From Cyrtodaria siliqua (Eukaryota; Mollusca; Bivalvia; Adapedonta; Hiatellidae): 64,000 nucleotides of DNA. A program made the translations under genes and the position numbers. Of the stretch, positions 1 to 10,862 are shown in pieces (within the stretch, counting starts at the first letter, position 1; each line of letters opens with the position of its first letter). The stretch lies in contig JAWPHD010004347.1 in the NCBI GenBank assembly GCA_037043455.1, forward strand, positions 1 through 64,000. The letters run 5' to 3'. The notes under the pieces are model-generated. The model had not been told where the DNA came from. It ran no database searches and saw only the letters and a program-made list of their open reading frames with translations.

Positions 1-1790
1 GAGATGAACATAGGGATGCGGATTATAACGGAATATAACACTGAGATGAACATAGGGAGGCGGATTATAACAGTTAGAAGAACATCAGGGAGGCGGATTA
101 TAACGGATTATAACAGTGAGATGAACATAGGGAGGCGGATAATAACAGTGTGATGAACATAGAGATGTGGATTATAACGGTGAGATGAACATAGGGAGGC
201 GAATTTTAAGTGTGATATGATCATAGTGAGGCGGATCATAACAGTGAGATGAGCATAGGTAGGCGGATCTTAACCTTGAGATGAACAAACATAGGCGGAT
301 TATAACAGTGATATGAACATAGGCAGGCGGATTATAACAGTGAGATGAACATAGGGAGGCGGATTGTAACAGTGAGATGAACATAGGTAGGCGGATTATA
401 CCAGTGAGATGATCATAGGTAGGCGGATCTTAACCTTGAGATGAACAAACATAGGCGGATTATAACAGTGATATGAACATAGGCAGGCGGATTATAACAG
501 TGAGATGAACATAGGGAGGCGGATTGTAACAGTGAGATGAACATAGGTAGGCGGATTATAACAGTGAGATGAACATATGGAGGTGGATTATAACAGTGAG
601 ATGGACGTAGGGAGACGGATTATAACAGTGAGATGAGCATAGGTAGGCGTATTATAACAGTGAGATGAATATAGGGAGGTGGATTATAACAGTGAGATGA
701 TCATAGGGAAGCGGATTATAACAGTGAGATGAACATAGGGAGGTGGCTTATAACAGTGAGGTAAACATAGGGAGGCGAATTATTACAGTGAGATGAACAT
801 AGGGAGGCGGATTATAACAGTGAGATGAACATAGGGAGGTGGATTATAACAGTGAGGTGAACATAGGGAAGCGGATTATAACAGTGAGATGAACATAGGT
901 AGGCGGATTATAACAGTGAGATGAATATAGGGAGGCGGATTATAACAAGCAGATGAACATAAGTAGGCGGATTATAACAGTGATATGAGCATAGATAGAC
1001 GGATTATAACAGTGAGATGAACATAGGGAGGGGCATTATAACAGTGAGATGAACATAGGGAGGCGGATCATAACAGTGAGGTGAACATAGGTATTCGGAT
1101 CATAACAGTAAGATGAATATAGGTAGGCGGATTATAACAGTGATATGAACATATGTAGGCGGATTATAACAGTGAGGAGAACATAGAGAGGCGGATTATA
1201 ATAGTGAAATGAACGAAGGGATATACATTAAAACAGTGAAATGAACATAGGGATGCGGATAATAACAGTGAGATGAACATAGGGAGGCGGATCATAACAG
1301 TGAGATGAACATAATGAGGCGGATTATAACAGTGAGATGTACATAGGGATGCGTATTATAACAGTGATATGAATATAGAGATGCAGATTATAACAGTGAG
1401 ATGAACATAAGGAGGAGGATCATAACAGTGAGATGAACATAGGGAGGCGGATTATAACAGCGAGATGAGCATAGGTAGGCGGATTATAACAGTGATATGA
1501 ACACAGGGAGGCGGATCATGACGGTCAGATGAGCATAGGTAGGCGGATTATAACAGTGAGATGAGCATAGGTAGGCGGATCATAACAGTGAGATGAGTTT
1601 AGGTAAGCGGATCGTAACAGTGAGATGAACACAGGGAGGCGATTTATATCAGCGAGATGGACATTGGGAGGTGGATTATAGCCGTAAAGTTAAAACAAGG
1701 AGGCGGATCATAACAGTGAGATTAACTCAAGGAAGCTGATCATAGCCGTTAGCTGACAATATGCAGGCGGATCGTAGCCGTCAAGTGGCA
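1..1790. repeat. Minisatellite, ~32-bp unit
   Basis: Tandem copies of a ~32-bp unit built around GAGGCGGATTATAACAGTGA followed by GATGAACATAGG. Units differ by scattered substitutions and a few indels. A block of several units beginning near 248 (AGGTAGGCGGATCTTAACC, then a short unit with AACAAACATAGG) recurs near 411, so multi-unit blocks have been copied. The array runs off the left edge. Short open frames across it follow the unit length and are not genes. Confidence 0.93.
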
Positions 1791-2275
1791 ATAGATTAAT
1801 AATATCAGAGAGACGGATAATATCAGTGGCCTGAACAAAGGTTAATAACGTCGGATATGCGGATCATAGCTGTGAACTGAACAAAGGTAAATAGCATCGG
1901 ATAGGCGGATCATCGCTGTGAACTGACGATAGATTTATACGGGGAGGTGAAGTATAACCGTGAATTTACAATAGTTAAATAAAATCGGAGAGGCGAAGTA
2001 TAGGCGTGAACTGACAATAAGGTTGATACTAGCAGGGAGGCGAATCATAGTCGTGAACTGAAAACAAGATAAATGTTATCAAGGAGGCGGATCATCTGAT
2101 CATAGTCTTGAACTGACAATAGGTAAATAACATCCGGGAGGCGGAGTATAGCTGTGAACTGATAATAGGTGAATAAAATCGGGGAGGCGAAGTATAGTGA
2201 TAATAGGTAAACACTTGTAACATCGGGGAGGTGGAGCATAGACACGAACTGAAAATGACTTTCACGCATAAAAGC
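1791..2275. repeat. Diverged edge of the 32-bp minisatellite
   Basis: Units lengthen and diverge here. The GGAGGCGGA(T/G) core and the GTGAACTGA(C/A)AATAGGT stretch persist, but spacers such as TAAATAACATC are added between them. This looks like an older, less homogenised border of the array. Nothing coding is seen. Confidence 0.8.
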
Positions 2276-3108
2276 AAAAAAGTCAAAAGCAGGTCCTCCA
2301 AAAATAGTTCATTTATATTGATATTCTAAAAACAATAATCTAGTTTAAAGTGCATGAAGACCCGAAGGAATTCTCGCTAACTTTAAACTGGCTAATGTTT
2401 TTCATACCCCGTAGAAAGATCAACATATCGAATTTAATCATTATATGTTTTCCAGGCTTTAATCATGTAAATGAGTTGTATTCGTGCTAAAAATAGTGTT
2501 TTAAAGCTTTAATACGTACTATTGGAACAGCGAAGTTCCCATCACTGAACGATGTTTATAGGTTGCAGGAAACTAAGTACTTCTGTGTGACTGTCAACTT
2601 ATATCTAAAGAACTAGACACCGGATGTTCATTCCATCACAAAGCCGTTAAAAGCACGAAAAGCACATGTTTCCTATCTCAAACACTGTACACATGTTTCT
2701 GTTCACAAACAGCACGGAATCCGCGCTGACTATTGTCATAAATTTTCATTGGAGCTTAAATGTTCAAAAATATTTAAAAAAACATTTTATTCAATTTAGT
2801 GATTTTTGCTGATGGAGATTATTGTGCACATTCTGCATATTTCAAACTAATGTGTGCTGGCTGACCTCTGTGAACTTTCGCTTCTGCACTGAATGGTACA
2901 TAACTATCTCAGACTATATTTAGCAGTGCACAACCTACAGCAAAAGTAAATTATTTTCTCTGGGACACGTTAAAGTGTTTCATTTATGGACACAGCAAAA
3001 GAAATGTAAATATAACATACTGATATATTTTTTTTGTAAGTTGTATTCAATTAAATAACGCTATCTAATACACTTTAAGGAGGTTGCAATTATTAAGGTT
3101 TTACTTAC
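2276..3108. other. Single-copy intronic DNA of the ABCG gene
   Basis: AT-rich sequence downstream (minus-strand sense) of ABCG coding exon 2. I looked for a third ABCG exon with flanking AG/GT on the minus strand and found none I could support, so the next exon probably lies beyond the left edge. Confidence 0.5.
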
Positions 3109-3278
3109 ATACAATGTATCCCATAGCGTTAAATTTGAGAAAAACACATCTTCCTGCAGGACGAATCCAAGACGGCGTCTAAGTTGTTTGTTGAACTGTA
3201 ATCCTGATAGAGTTATCTCTCCTGAAGAAATCAGTTGTCTTCCCGCAATAGAGTTAAGAACAGTTGTCTTTCCTGAAC
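3109..3278 (-). CDS. ABCG half-transporter, coding exon 2 (partial gene)
   Basis: Minus-strand internal exon of an ABC transporter of subfamily G. The acceptor TTTCAG is at 3284-3279 and the donor GTAAGT at 3108-3103. It opens in phase 1 (GT completes a glycine) and holds 56 further codons. Joined to the exon at 8835-8975 it completes Walker A, GPSGSGKTT, followed by VLNSIAGRQ and the Q-loop region GFVLQED, then ends at LTLWDTLY. This order (NBD first, Walker A, Q-loop, T-L-W/T-V-x-E-T-L-like stretch) is the ABCG arrangement, where an N-terminal nucleotide-binding domain drives export of lipids or other hydrophobic substrates through a C-terminal six-helix membrane domain. The remaining exons (signature, Walker B, membrane domain) are not in the window, so the subtype (ABCG1/4, ABCG2, white-like) cannot be assigned. 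No frameshift or stop is seen. Confidence 0.87.
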
Positions 3279-3476
3279 CTGAAATAGTTGAAATGAGTCA
3301 ACATGTTGTTGTAGAAATAGTTTTAACTCACAAGTGAAGACATGAGTTGAGTAATAATGTTCAGAAAAGTTGACCGGACAGATCGTGGACTCTGTGATGA
3401 CGTCTACCTAAATCCTTATAGGAAGGTAGCACTATTATTAACCCGTGTGTGTTTATTATATCTTATCTGGCCTTTT

Positions 3477-3753
3477 ATTCATCTTTATATATAGTTGGGG
3501 GAGTCCGTGGCCGAGTGGTGAGAATCTCTGACTTGAAATCACTTGCCCATAGGTTCGATCCCCCAGGGACCGACGAATCTTTATCTGAGGAAACTATCCA
3601 GCTGGCTTGCGGAACGTCGGTGGTTCTACCCAGGTGCTCGCCCGTGCACGAAAATTGCCCGGAGGAGCACCTTGGGTCTTCCTCCACCAGTGAAAGCTGG
3701 AAAGTCGTCTTAGATTCGTCCTGCTGTTGGTGCGTTTTATATAAAATTCATCT
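3477..3753 (+). repeat. tRNA-Ser-derived SINE
   Basis: Head resembles tRNA-Ser(UGA). The A box TGGCCGAGTGG is at 3509-3519, the anticodon-like loop is CTTGAAA, and the B box is GGTTCGATCCC near 3553. The body carries a GGTGGTTCTACCCAGGTGCTC motif shared with other SINEs in this window and ends near 3745. ATTCATCT occurs at 3477-3484 and 3746-3753 and may be the target-site duplication. It sits in the ABCG intron in the antisense orientation. Confidence 0.8.
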
Positions 3754-4315
3754 AATAGCTAAATAAGTTGTATATCAGTGAAACAGACAGTTTTAGTGGT
3801 AAAGAAAAATACATTACTTTTCAAAATCGGTTTAGAAATAAAAATTTCATGCGCGGAAGTTTTTTTTGATGGGGCATTTTCAATGCAAATTTCTGCTGCA
3901 CGAACGATTTGAACAATTATTATTTTTAGAAACGTTATCCAAAAATGGTTTTAAATTGTTGCATATTCATAAATAAAAACATCCTGGAAGTTTTATAGCA
4001 AAATATGAAGGCTAAAAATAATTTAGTCTGTATAATATGTATTTCTCAACCGATTTTCAAAACTAAGATATTTTATTTACCACAAAAAAATACCAGTTCT
4101 AATGATATATAATGGATGTACGAATTATTTAAATTGCTCAAGCTACAGCAGAAAAAAACGCTCACCTAACCAGTTCTTTGAAAATCGATATGTCACATTA
4201 TAAAAATTAGTGTTATGACAAGTGTATTCCCAGAAAAGAAAATTACCAACATTATCAAAATAATTAAGTATAAAGTCGAACAGGAAATGCAGTTTTCAAG
4301 AACACAGTAAACCCA
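3754..4315. other. Intronic DNA without recognisable features
   Basis: AT-rich, no repeat family or exon recognised. Confidence 0.4.
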
Positions 4316-4745
4316 AAAACACGCAAAACGACAAACATGAATGGCAGTGTTAATAAGGAATAAAGGCATTTGACGTCACAAACACAAAAAGGGTTGAAAA
4401 TAGGGCTACCGCATTGGAACGGTCAGTGGCAAAAAAGGCCTCTGCGTTAAAACCAGGTTCTAGGGTGCACCAAACATCACACTTACCTTATTGTCATCTC
4501 AATAAAACGGGACAGTGTTAATAGAATAAATCCCCGCCGTGAACTATTCTCTAACCAACAAGGCAGCATTAATAGGCAATATAAGTAAAACACAAATATG
4601 TCCGTGTATGTATAAATACAAAAAACAATAGCCTAGAAAGCCACAAAGAAAATTATTGACTTGGCAGAAGCCAGAGCAATACGAGAATAAACCAGTGATG
4701 GCACGACAACTACCTGAAAGGCATATAGCCAACCAGTGCATTTAC
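4316..4745 (-). mobile_element. Retroelement 3'-end fragment
   Basis: Matches 42906-43420, the downstream (3') part of the reverse-transcriptase element at 42906-44225, block by block: TAGGGTGCACCAAAC, then AAGGCAGCAT(C/T)AATAGGC, then AACAATAGCCTAGAAAGCC and TTGGCAGAAGCCAGAGCAA, plus AGGGCTACCGC(C/A)TTGGAACGG. The block order differs between the two copies because pieces are rearranged or deleted. No coding sequence remains, consistent with strong 5' truncation. Confidence 0.7.
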
Positions 4746-4883
4746 CATCTTAAAATGTATGGTCTCATTTATAGGGGACAGCTGACTTTATAAAATCTCA
4801 TTCCTGCCATACAGCATTGATAAAGCTAACAGATATATTACTGCAAGAACTGAATATTAGAAATGTCACTGAATGTGTTCTTA

Positions 4884-5263
4884 GATAATGACTTTTAAAA
4901 AAGGCATTTGATCTAGTCAACCATGAACTTTTGTTAGCAAAACTTGAAAGTTATAATGTTGATAAATGCATTTTAAAATGGTTCAATTCATACATAATAA
5001 ACCGATACCAAAGCATACAAATTGCGACAGCGCTTTCAAATCATAATTGTACAACAATAGGGGTACCACAAGGGTAAAAACTTGAACCACCTTTATCTAG
5101 TATGTTTGTCAATGATCTACCACGTCATGCAGAAAATGCAAACACAGGCATATTTGCTGATGATGTAATATTGTTTACGTCTTGCCCTGTGCTTGAAATT
5201 ATACAATTCAATAGCCAGCTTAGTCTCAAACAAACAGAACAATGGGTCGATTACGCTCCCTAG
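4884..5263 (+). pseudogene. LINE (non-LTR) reverse transcriptase remnant
   Basis: One frame reads through conserved RT blocks in order: KAFDLVNHELLLAKL (block with the first catalytic Asp), WFNSYIINRYQ, GVPQG, MFVNDLP, and IFADDVILF carrying the catalytic DD. The family usually continues GVPQGS, but here a TAA replaces the serine codon, and a TAG follows near 5262. Only the central palm region survives (about 125 codons), so the copy is dead. It is in the ABCG intron, antisense to that gene. The clade (CR1/jockey-like or other) is not resolvable. Confidence 0.85.
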
Positions 5264-5789
5264 TCAGCGGACGTATTTACATAGTAATCTTACATAGTAA
5301 TTTATAACCTTATTATGCCTTAGAAGGCATCTTAAAATCCCTTATTTTATTAGCTTAACTGTTTAATTATCCAATGTAAAATATAATTTCATAAAGCAGA
5401 GTACAGTTTTTCCAATGAGTCAATAATCTTGTTCCAGATTATCTTAATCTTTGTTTCAAAAGGTTCTCTCCTCTTACAAATTAAAGACTTGTTCAAAAGG
5501 TATCTAGTTGTCCCCATGTTGATTGATACTGTTCATGAACGGTAGTGAAATATGCTTGCTACCGTTCAAGCCCCCGGGTTGAGCAGAACTCAATATTAAT
5601 GAAAAACAATAGTACAGAATGTTAACCATCCCGAAGATGGCATGCATATGGCGGTGGACATTCCATGTCCAGTGGCGTATAAGTTTTAGTTTTAAGTTTT
5701 ACGTTGCTTGCATTGGGTGTAGTACTTTAATATAAGGTATGTTCCTGTAAATATATTAATACAGAGACGTTTGTTATTACGAAACATCT
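5264..5789. other. Intronic DNA with a small hairpin
   Basis: No coding signal. A perfect 10-bp inverted repeat, TGAACGGTAG at 5536-5545 and its complement at 5559-5568, encloses a 13-nt loop. A second short stem is TGGACAT/ATGTCCA near 5656. Part of this may be the 3' tail of the LINE fragment. Confidence 0.4.
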
Positions 5790-8360
5790 GAAGGTCTCCC
5801 GGGGAAGTTGGGGAACAAGGGGAAATGGCCATTTATTTTTGGGGAACAAGGGAACATTGTCTGTTATTTTCAGGGAACAAGGAAACATGGTCAAACGTTT
5901 AGGGAACTGGGGAACATGAGTTTACAGGAAATAAAATATAATATATATTTTAATGTTAAAAAGCACCTAAACTACATTTAAGCACAGTTGTGGCTGTACC
6001 TGATGCGGTGCATGTTGCTAAGAGAAAAAGACAGAGTTTTAGCAACTGGTTTCTCTGTGCTGATGATTTCAGAACACATTTGGTGCAAAGAGAGTTACGA
6101 AATGGTTTGAATTTCAATCTGTTAAGAAAGTTTCCTTTGAGCGATGTTCGAAACAGGGATAGACAAGATACTGACTCCATTCTTCAAATTTCTGATGCTG
6201 CAGTTACAACAATCACAGAGGAAAATGTCAAATTAGTGATACATACTGTTGTTCCGGATAATTATAGACTCACAGAGGATAACAAAAACGGAGTTTTGAA
6301 AAGTGCAATTGATATTGCTATGGGACTTCTTGGTAATGTTTTCATTTCTGATATTGCAACAGGGAAGGTCAACAAAATCGAGCTGGTCATTACCCAGCTA
6401 GTGTTTCAGCTGAAATTGAATCATTAGATTGGCCTATAGGAATGGCAGTGAATCGTGGTGTGTTATATGTTTCAGGGGCAAAGAAGAATGCAATCGTGTA
6501 TAATGACTTGACAGGTGATACAATTATAGAAGTTGAGAGATTACATTTTAAACAACTACAAGAAAACCTAATATATACTTGTTTATGGGATAACAGCGAC
6601 AGGAAAACAATCAAAGAAACTGCTTCAAGACAAGCTAAAACAACTACAAAGTAAATAAGGAACAGAAAGTGTAGGGGTAGAAAGATACAAACTCTGTGTA
6701 GGCAAAAATATTCATAGACGGCTTTCATTAGCATTTGACATCAGTAACAATTTGTTCATGTCCACAATGGGTGGAGAAATTCAATTACTTGAAATTCACT
6801 CAAATCTTGTTATCAAGGACACTGCTCATAAAGGTAGAAACGAAATATTGTTTGCTGTGTGGACTAGCTTTCATGAATGGCTCCTTGTATGTTGCTTCTC
6901 ATGATAAAGATGGGGGAATACTTAAAGTCAACTGGGAATGTGAAACAGCAGAACCGGTTATATCAAATGGAAACGCATGTGTCAGGTTATAAACAGTTTG
7001 GCTGTTTACAAGACCGATAAGTATTTAGGGACACAGATAACTATTCAAGTAAGTTGCTCAATCCTACGACAGCAAAATGCAGTCACTATACTGGAAATGG
7101 GAGAGGCCAGAGAGATGGAGGGAATGCCTAATTTTCCCAACCTGCAGGACTATGTGTAGATAGAAAAACACTGTTCGTTGTAGATACTGCTACGGGTGCC
7201 CTCAGAATGATAAGCGGTGTTAGTGGACTTTTTCATTATCTGAACAATCTCCGAAAGTTTAGCTTGACATTAGATTTCCACTCAAAGAAACAGAAACCAT
7301 TGTATATTAGCCTAGATACAGATATTGAAATATTGCAGAAGGTATATGACGTTGACTGTCAGTGCGTTGACAATGTGAAAACATACATTGAAACAACAGC
7401 GTCAACGCAAGTTCCTCATGGAACTGTATCAACTGTTGTAACTGTTGATGAAAAACGTATTGTAGAATCACTTTGTGACATCAAGAGCTTACTTTCCCGT
7501 GCCAATGTATCACATAGACTGTTGGAAATCTTCAGAATGAAGTGTTTGTTAACATTAGTCGTAGCAAATTGGTTTCAGAGATGAAAGCTGGCTCTTCAGA
7601 AATGCCAATGCAGTTTGAGTTTGACTATAGATTTTGTACAGCAATTAAGGAGCATTTAAAGCAAAGGTGCATAACAAAATTCTGCTACTTCAGAAGCTGG
7701 AAGCCATATTACCCCAAACTGATGTCCCATGCCAAGTATGTTGTTCCTGCCCAAAATGTACGCTCCTAAATCTGTGCATCTGACCGACTAGCAGAAACCA
7801 TAGATGGGAGACTGGAGAAGCGTGAAAAATATGTGTTATTATACACAAAAATCAAATTGAGCTAGAAGAGGAGGAGTTTATTATGATTCATTCCTAAATC
7901 AGCAGTGCCAATGAAACAGTTACTTTAGCGGAGACAAGATAGGAGGTTGGTGAAAATACCACCAGAAAGTCAACAAGAGGACAGAAGAGGAGAGTAATGG
8001 AAGAGTTGTTCTACTATAATGACTAAATGCCAAGTAATATCAAATATGTAAATCTTTCAAAATACTTTTGTGCTCAGTACTTATTAACATTGATGAGACA
8101 ATATGATAAACACATGTTCAGAACATATATACGTGAAAAAAGGTAGAACACTTTAAGTTCTTGTGCTCAATTCTAAGATGCAACTATTAACTGTTGTAGG
8201 CCAAATGGTTTGTTGATTCATCAGAATTATTTTTTGGGAATATTTGCAAATAGTTTTGGGGAACAAGGGAACATTGGTAATCTTTTGGGGAACATATTTT
8301 TGGGAACAAGGGAACATTGGGTCATACTTTAAGGGAACATGGACCCCCTGGGAGGTCCTC
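5790..8360 (+). mobile_element. Candidate 2.6-kb element with imperfect terminal inverted repeats
   Basis: The left edge reads GGTCTCCCGGGG (5793-5804). The right edge, read on the minus strand, is GGACCTCCCAGGGGG (8358-8344). Just inside both ends lie repeated G-rich modules of the form GGGGAACAAGGGAACATT: four at the left (5812-5925) and three or four at the right (8256-8340), in the same orientation rather than inverted. The inside holds the decayed gene at 5990-7770. The paired ends and subterminal repeats suggest a DNA transposon or a captured-gene element. No target-site duplication was convincing. Confidence 0.45.
5990..7770 (+). pseudogene. Decayed beta-propeller-like gene carried by the 2.6-kb element
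   Basis: Protein-like sequence runs for 1.8 kb on the plus strand but jumps frame several times (around 6425, 6655, 6735, 6990, 7160 and 7560). Repeating beta-propeller blade-like pieces are visible: NGVLKSAIDIAMGLLGNVFI, GVLYVSGAKKNAIVYNDLTG, NGSLYVASHDKDGGILKV and TLFVVDTATGALRMISG. A helical tail follows, with PHGTVSTVVTVDEKRIVESL, then LLTLVVANWF and, after a shift, EMPMQFEFDYRF and KEHLKQRC. From memory this combination matches a multicopy uncharacterised protein family of marine invertebrates (NHL-like propeller plus a helical C-terminal region). Function is unknown to me. The frameshifts argue for a dead copy, although short introns could explain one or two. It lies in the ABCG intron, antisense. 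Confidence 0.5.
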
Positions 8361-8514
8361 AAAATTGTATAAAATTATGGATATAACCATTAATTTGGTG
8401 TATGTTACATGTGTCCTCATTTGGTTGCATCAAGGGATAAGATATGTTGTAAATGTATTTATTGAGTTACCATCCTTAAATAAAGCATGTATAACTATTA
8501 TAATTATTATTTGT

Positions 8515-8572
8515 ATTAGTAGTAGTAGTAGTAGTATTTTTTTACTACTACTACTACTACTACAACAACAAC
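8515..8572. repeat. Self-complementary trinucleotide microsatellite
   Basis: (AGT)n followed by a short T run and then (ACT)n and (ACA)n. The two triplet tracts are reverse complements, so the locus can fold into a hairpin. Confidence 0.85.
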
Positions 8573-8630
8573 TCACCAGCATATTCTGTTGTTTTTGTGG
8601 GGGGAAGAAATACAGCATGCACACTTTCGC

Positions 8631-8836
8631 ACTTATCAGGAGGTCCCATCACGACAACATCCTGCTAGCACACTTTCAGCTTACTAGAAGGTCCTATCGC
8701 CGCCAACATCCTGCTTGCACATTTTACCGCTTACCAATAGATCTCGTCGCCGCCAGCATCCTGCTAGCACACATACTAACTTACCAGAAAATCCTATCGC
8801 CGCCTACATCCTGCTAGCACACTTTACAACTTACCA
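8631..8836 (-). repeat. ~50-bp tandem repeat containing repeated 5' splice-site copies
   Basis: On the minus strand the boundary of ABCG coding exon 1 reads GACCTTCTG|GTAAGTTG. Downstream, the same junction recurs at steps of 50, 50, 50 and 48 bp: GGTAAGTTAG (exon-like edge at 8785), GGTAAGCGG (8735), AGTAAGCTG (8685) and a decayed GATAAGTGC (8637). Between them lies a shared GTGTGCTAGCAGGATG spacer. The exon tail GATGGGACCT itself is included in the repeat. The amplified unit therefore spans the exon/intron edge, with coding sequence inside it. Confidence 0.85.
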
Positions 8837-8975
8837 GAAGGTCCCATCAATGCCAACAGATCCCCGCTACATGCTGTGAATGAGACTTCATTGAGAATAT
8901 GTGCGTTTTTTATCTTCACGTGTACGTTTCTGACGCACAAGGCGGTGTCCATGGCAACAGTTTTCATAGTGCTTT
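8835..8975 (-). CDS. ABCG half-transporter, first coding exon
   Basis: Minus-strand exon: acceptor TTAATTGCAG ending at 8976, ATG at 8967-8965, donor GTAAGT at 8834-8829. It encodes 44 codons plus one base. It starts MKTVAMDTALCVRNVHVKIK and ends with GDLLALMGPS, the beta-strand leading into Walker A; the split glycine codon joins the exon at 3278. The start is chosen because the ATG lies 8 nt after a good acceptor, with A at -3, implying an intron in the 5' UTR. A second methionine six codons in (MDTAL) is an alternative start. The short N-terminus ahead of the nucleotide-binding fold fits ABCG proteins. The donor belongs to a ladder of tandem donor-like sites. No other exon of the gene is visible upstream to 9400. 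Confidence 0.87.
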
Positions 8976-9087
8976 CTGCAATTAAATGGCATAAAATAGG
9001 TGTAAAACACAATAAACATGTGTGTAGCTATGCAACAAAGTAATGTAACAATTTGTTTTGATTTTGGAGGGTTTGATTTCATCTTTT

Positions 9088-9300
9088 TATCCGGACGCAT
9101 TTTTATTTTTTTGGTGGGCAAGGCCATTGAGGCACGTATTCCTGTGTAGAACCAGTACCGTATGCCTCCCGCCATCTGTAAGAATCGGCATTTTTTCACT
9201 TACAAGTCGGGCTCGTAGTGGGATTTGAATCCGAAGTGGTGAGAGGCGAGAAGGTTTCAAAAGCAACGTCTTTACACTCTCGACCACGGAGCGCAAGAAT
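9088..9300 (-). repeat. tRNA-derived SINE (minus strand)
   Basis: Read on the minus strand: a TCCGTGGTCGAGAGTG A-box region, a GGATTCAAATCCC B box, then CGACTTGTAAGTGA, GGCGGGAGGC and GTACTGGTTCTACACAGG. These modules are shared with the SINEs at 41384-41513 and 50688-50986. It lies just upstream of ABCG exon 1 in the same orientation. Confidence 0.75.
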
Positions 9301-9404
9301 ACGCTACGCATGGTTTAAAATGGATATAATTACAATTTCGTTCATTTTTAGCAAAATATTTTCATTTTATACGATTTTCGTTTACTCAATCAAATACTTA
9401 GCGT

Positions 9405-10400
9405 GACAATACAGACCGGTATATTTCAAGCGTTGGTGTATATAATAAGCAGTGAAAATCTTGCATGTTGTTATACAGACCGGTATATTTCAAGCGTTCG
9501 TGTATATAATAAGCAGTAGAAATCTACCATGTTGTTATACAGATCGGTATATTTCAAGTATTCGTATATATAATAAGCAGTGGAAATCTAGCATGTTGTT
9601 ATACAGACCGGTATATTTCAAGCGTTCGTGTATATAATAAGCGGTGAAAATCTAGCATGTTGTTATACAGACCTGCATATGTCAAGCGTTTGTGTATATA
9701 ATAAGCAGTGGAAATCTAGCATGTTGTTATACATACCGGTATATTTCAAGCGTTCGTGTATATAATAAACAGTGAATACAGACTGGTATATTGCAAGCGT
9801 TCGTGTATATAATAAACAGTGGAAATCTAGCATGTTGTTATACATACCGTTATGTTTCAAGCATTCGTGTATATAATAAGCAGTGGAAATATAACATGTT
9901 GTTATACAGACCGGTATATTTCAAGTGTTCGTGTATTTAATAAGCAGTGGAAATCTTGCATGTTGTTATACAGACCGGTATATTTGAAGTGTTAGTATAT
10001 ATAATAAGCAGTGGAAAGGAAATCTAGCATGTTGTTATACAGACCGTTATATTTCAAGCGTTCGTGTATATAATCAGCAGTAGAAATCTAGCATGTTGTT
10101 ATACAGAACTGTATATTTCAAGCGTTTGTGTATATAATAAGCAGTGGAAATCTAGAATGTTGTTATACAGACCGGTATATTTCAAGCGTTCGTGTATATA
10201 ATAAGCAGTGGAAATCTAGCATGTTGTTATACAGACCGGTATATTTCAAGCGTTCGTGTATATAATAAGCAGTCGATATTTAGCATGTTGTTAATACAGA
10301 CTGGTATATTTCAAGCGTTCGTGTTGTATATAATAAACAGTGAAAATCTAGCATGTTGTTATACAGACCGGTATATTTCAAGCGTTTGTGTATATAATAA
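9405..10400. repeat. 64-bp satellite, variant A
   Basis: About 15 units of a 64-bp repeat containing CAGACCGGTATATTTCAAGC, GTTCGTGTATATAATAAGCA and GTGGAAATCTAGCATGTTG. A few units are shortened or lengthened. It is clearly homologous to the variant B unit of the main array (same length, same order of motifs). Open frames arise because 64 = 3x21+1 cycles the frame; they are not genes. Confidence 0.93.
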
Positions 10401-10862
10401 TGTTTTAAATATCAATTACAGGAAAGAAAAAACAAGATATATATGTTCAATATAACATTTAATAACAAATATCTGATTCAAATAAATCTTCCACTTTTGC
10501 CGCTCGATGACGCGTGGGAAAATCCCACACGAACTTGATAATAGCTATATTTCAGCGAAGTCGATGTAACCGAATTTACACATAATCAAACCTTAATTAT
10601 TTTGATTGTCTACATTATATAGGCAAACTAGTTTATCATCGAAAAGCTGCGACGTTGTGTTTTTTCTTCAAAATGGTTTCCTTAAAGAAAAAAAAGCCTT
10701 GATCGTATAGGCCGTATTGGTTTATCCAATCAGATTGCTTTAATTTCATACATGTCATATTGGCCGAGTTTTTTCATACAGGCCGAGTTTTCTCCATATT
10801 GGCCTTGTTTTTACCATATGATGCGTGCAGTTTCCTGCAAACCAGGGCAGATATTAAGAAGT
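10401..10862. other. Unique spacer between satellite blocks
   Basis: AT-rich, no gene. It contains GTGGGAAAATCCCAC (a 6-bp stem) near 10515 and a short degenerate repeat, CATATTGGCC(G/T)(A/T)GTTTT, about three times at 10755-10820. Confidence 0.5.

Noticed and set aside
1..2275. CRISPR-like regular repeats.
   Set aside because: Units are contiguous and mutually similar along their whole length; there are no unique spacers, and the DNA is eukaryotic. The same applies to the arrays at 9.4-31.7, 47.7-50.6 and 52.8-55.1 kb.
2276..3108. A third ABCG exon (signature/Walker B) on the minus strand.
   Set aside because: No open stretch with acceptor and donor carrying LSGGQ-like or Walker B motifs could be found.
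3500..3570. A functional tRNA-Ser gene.
   Set aside because: A and B boxes are present, but the cloverleaf acceptor is not convincing and the sequence continues into a SINE body shared with other loci.
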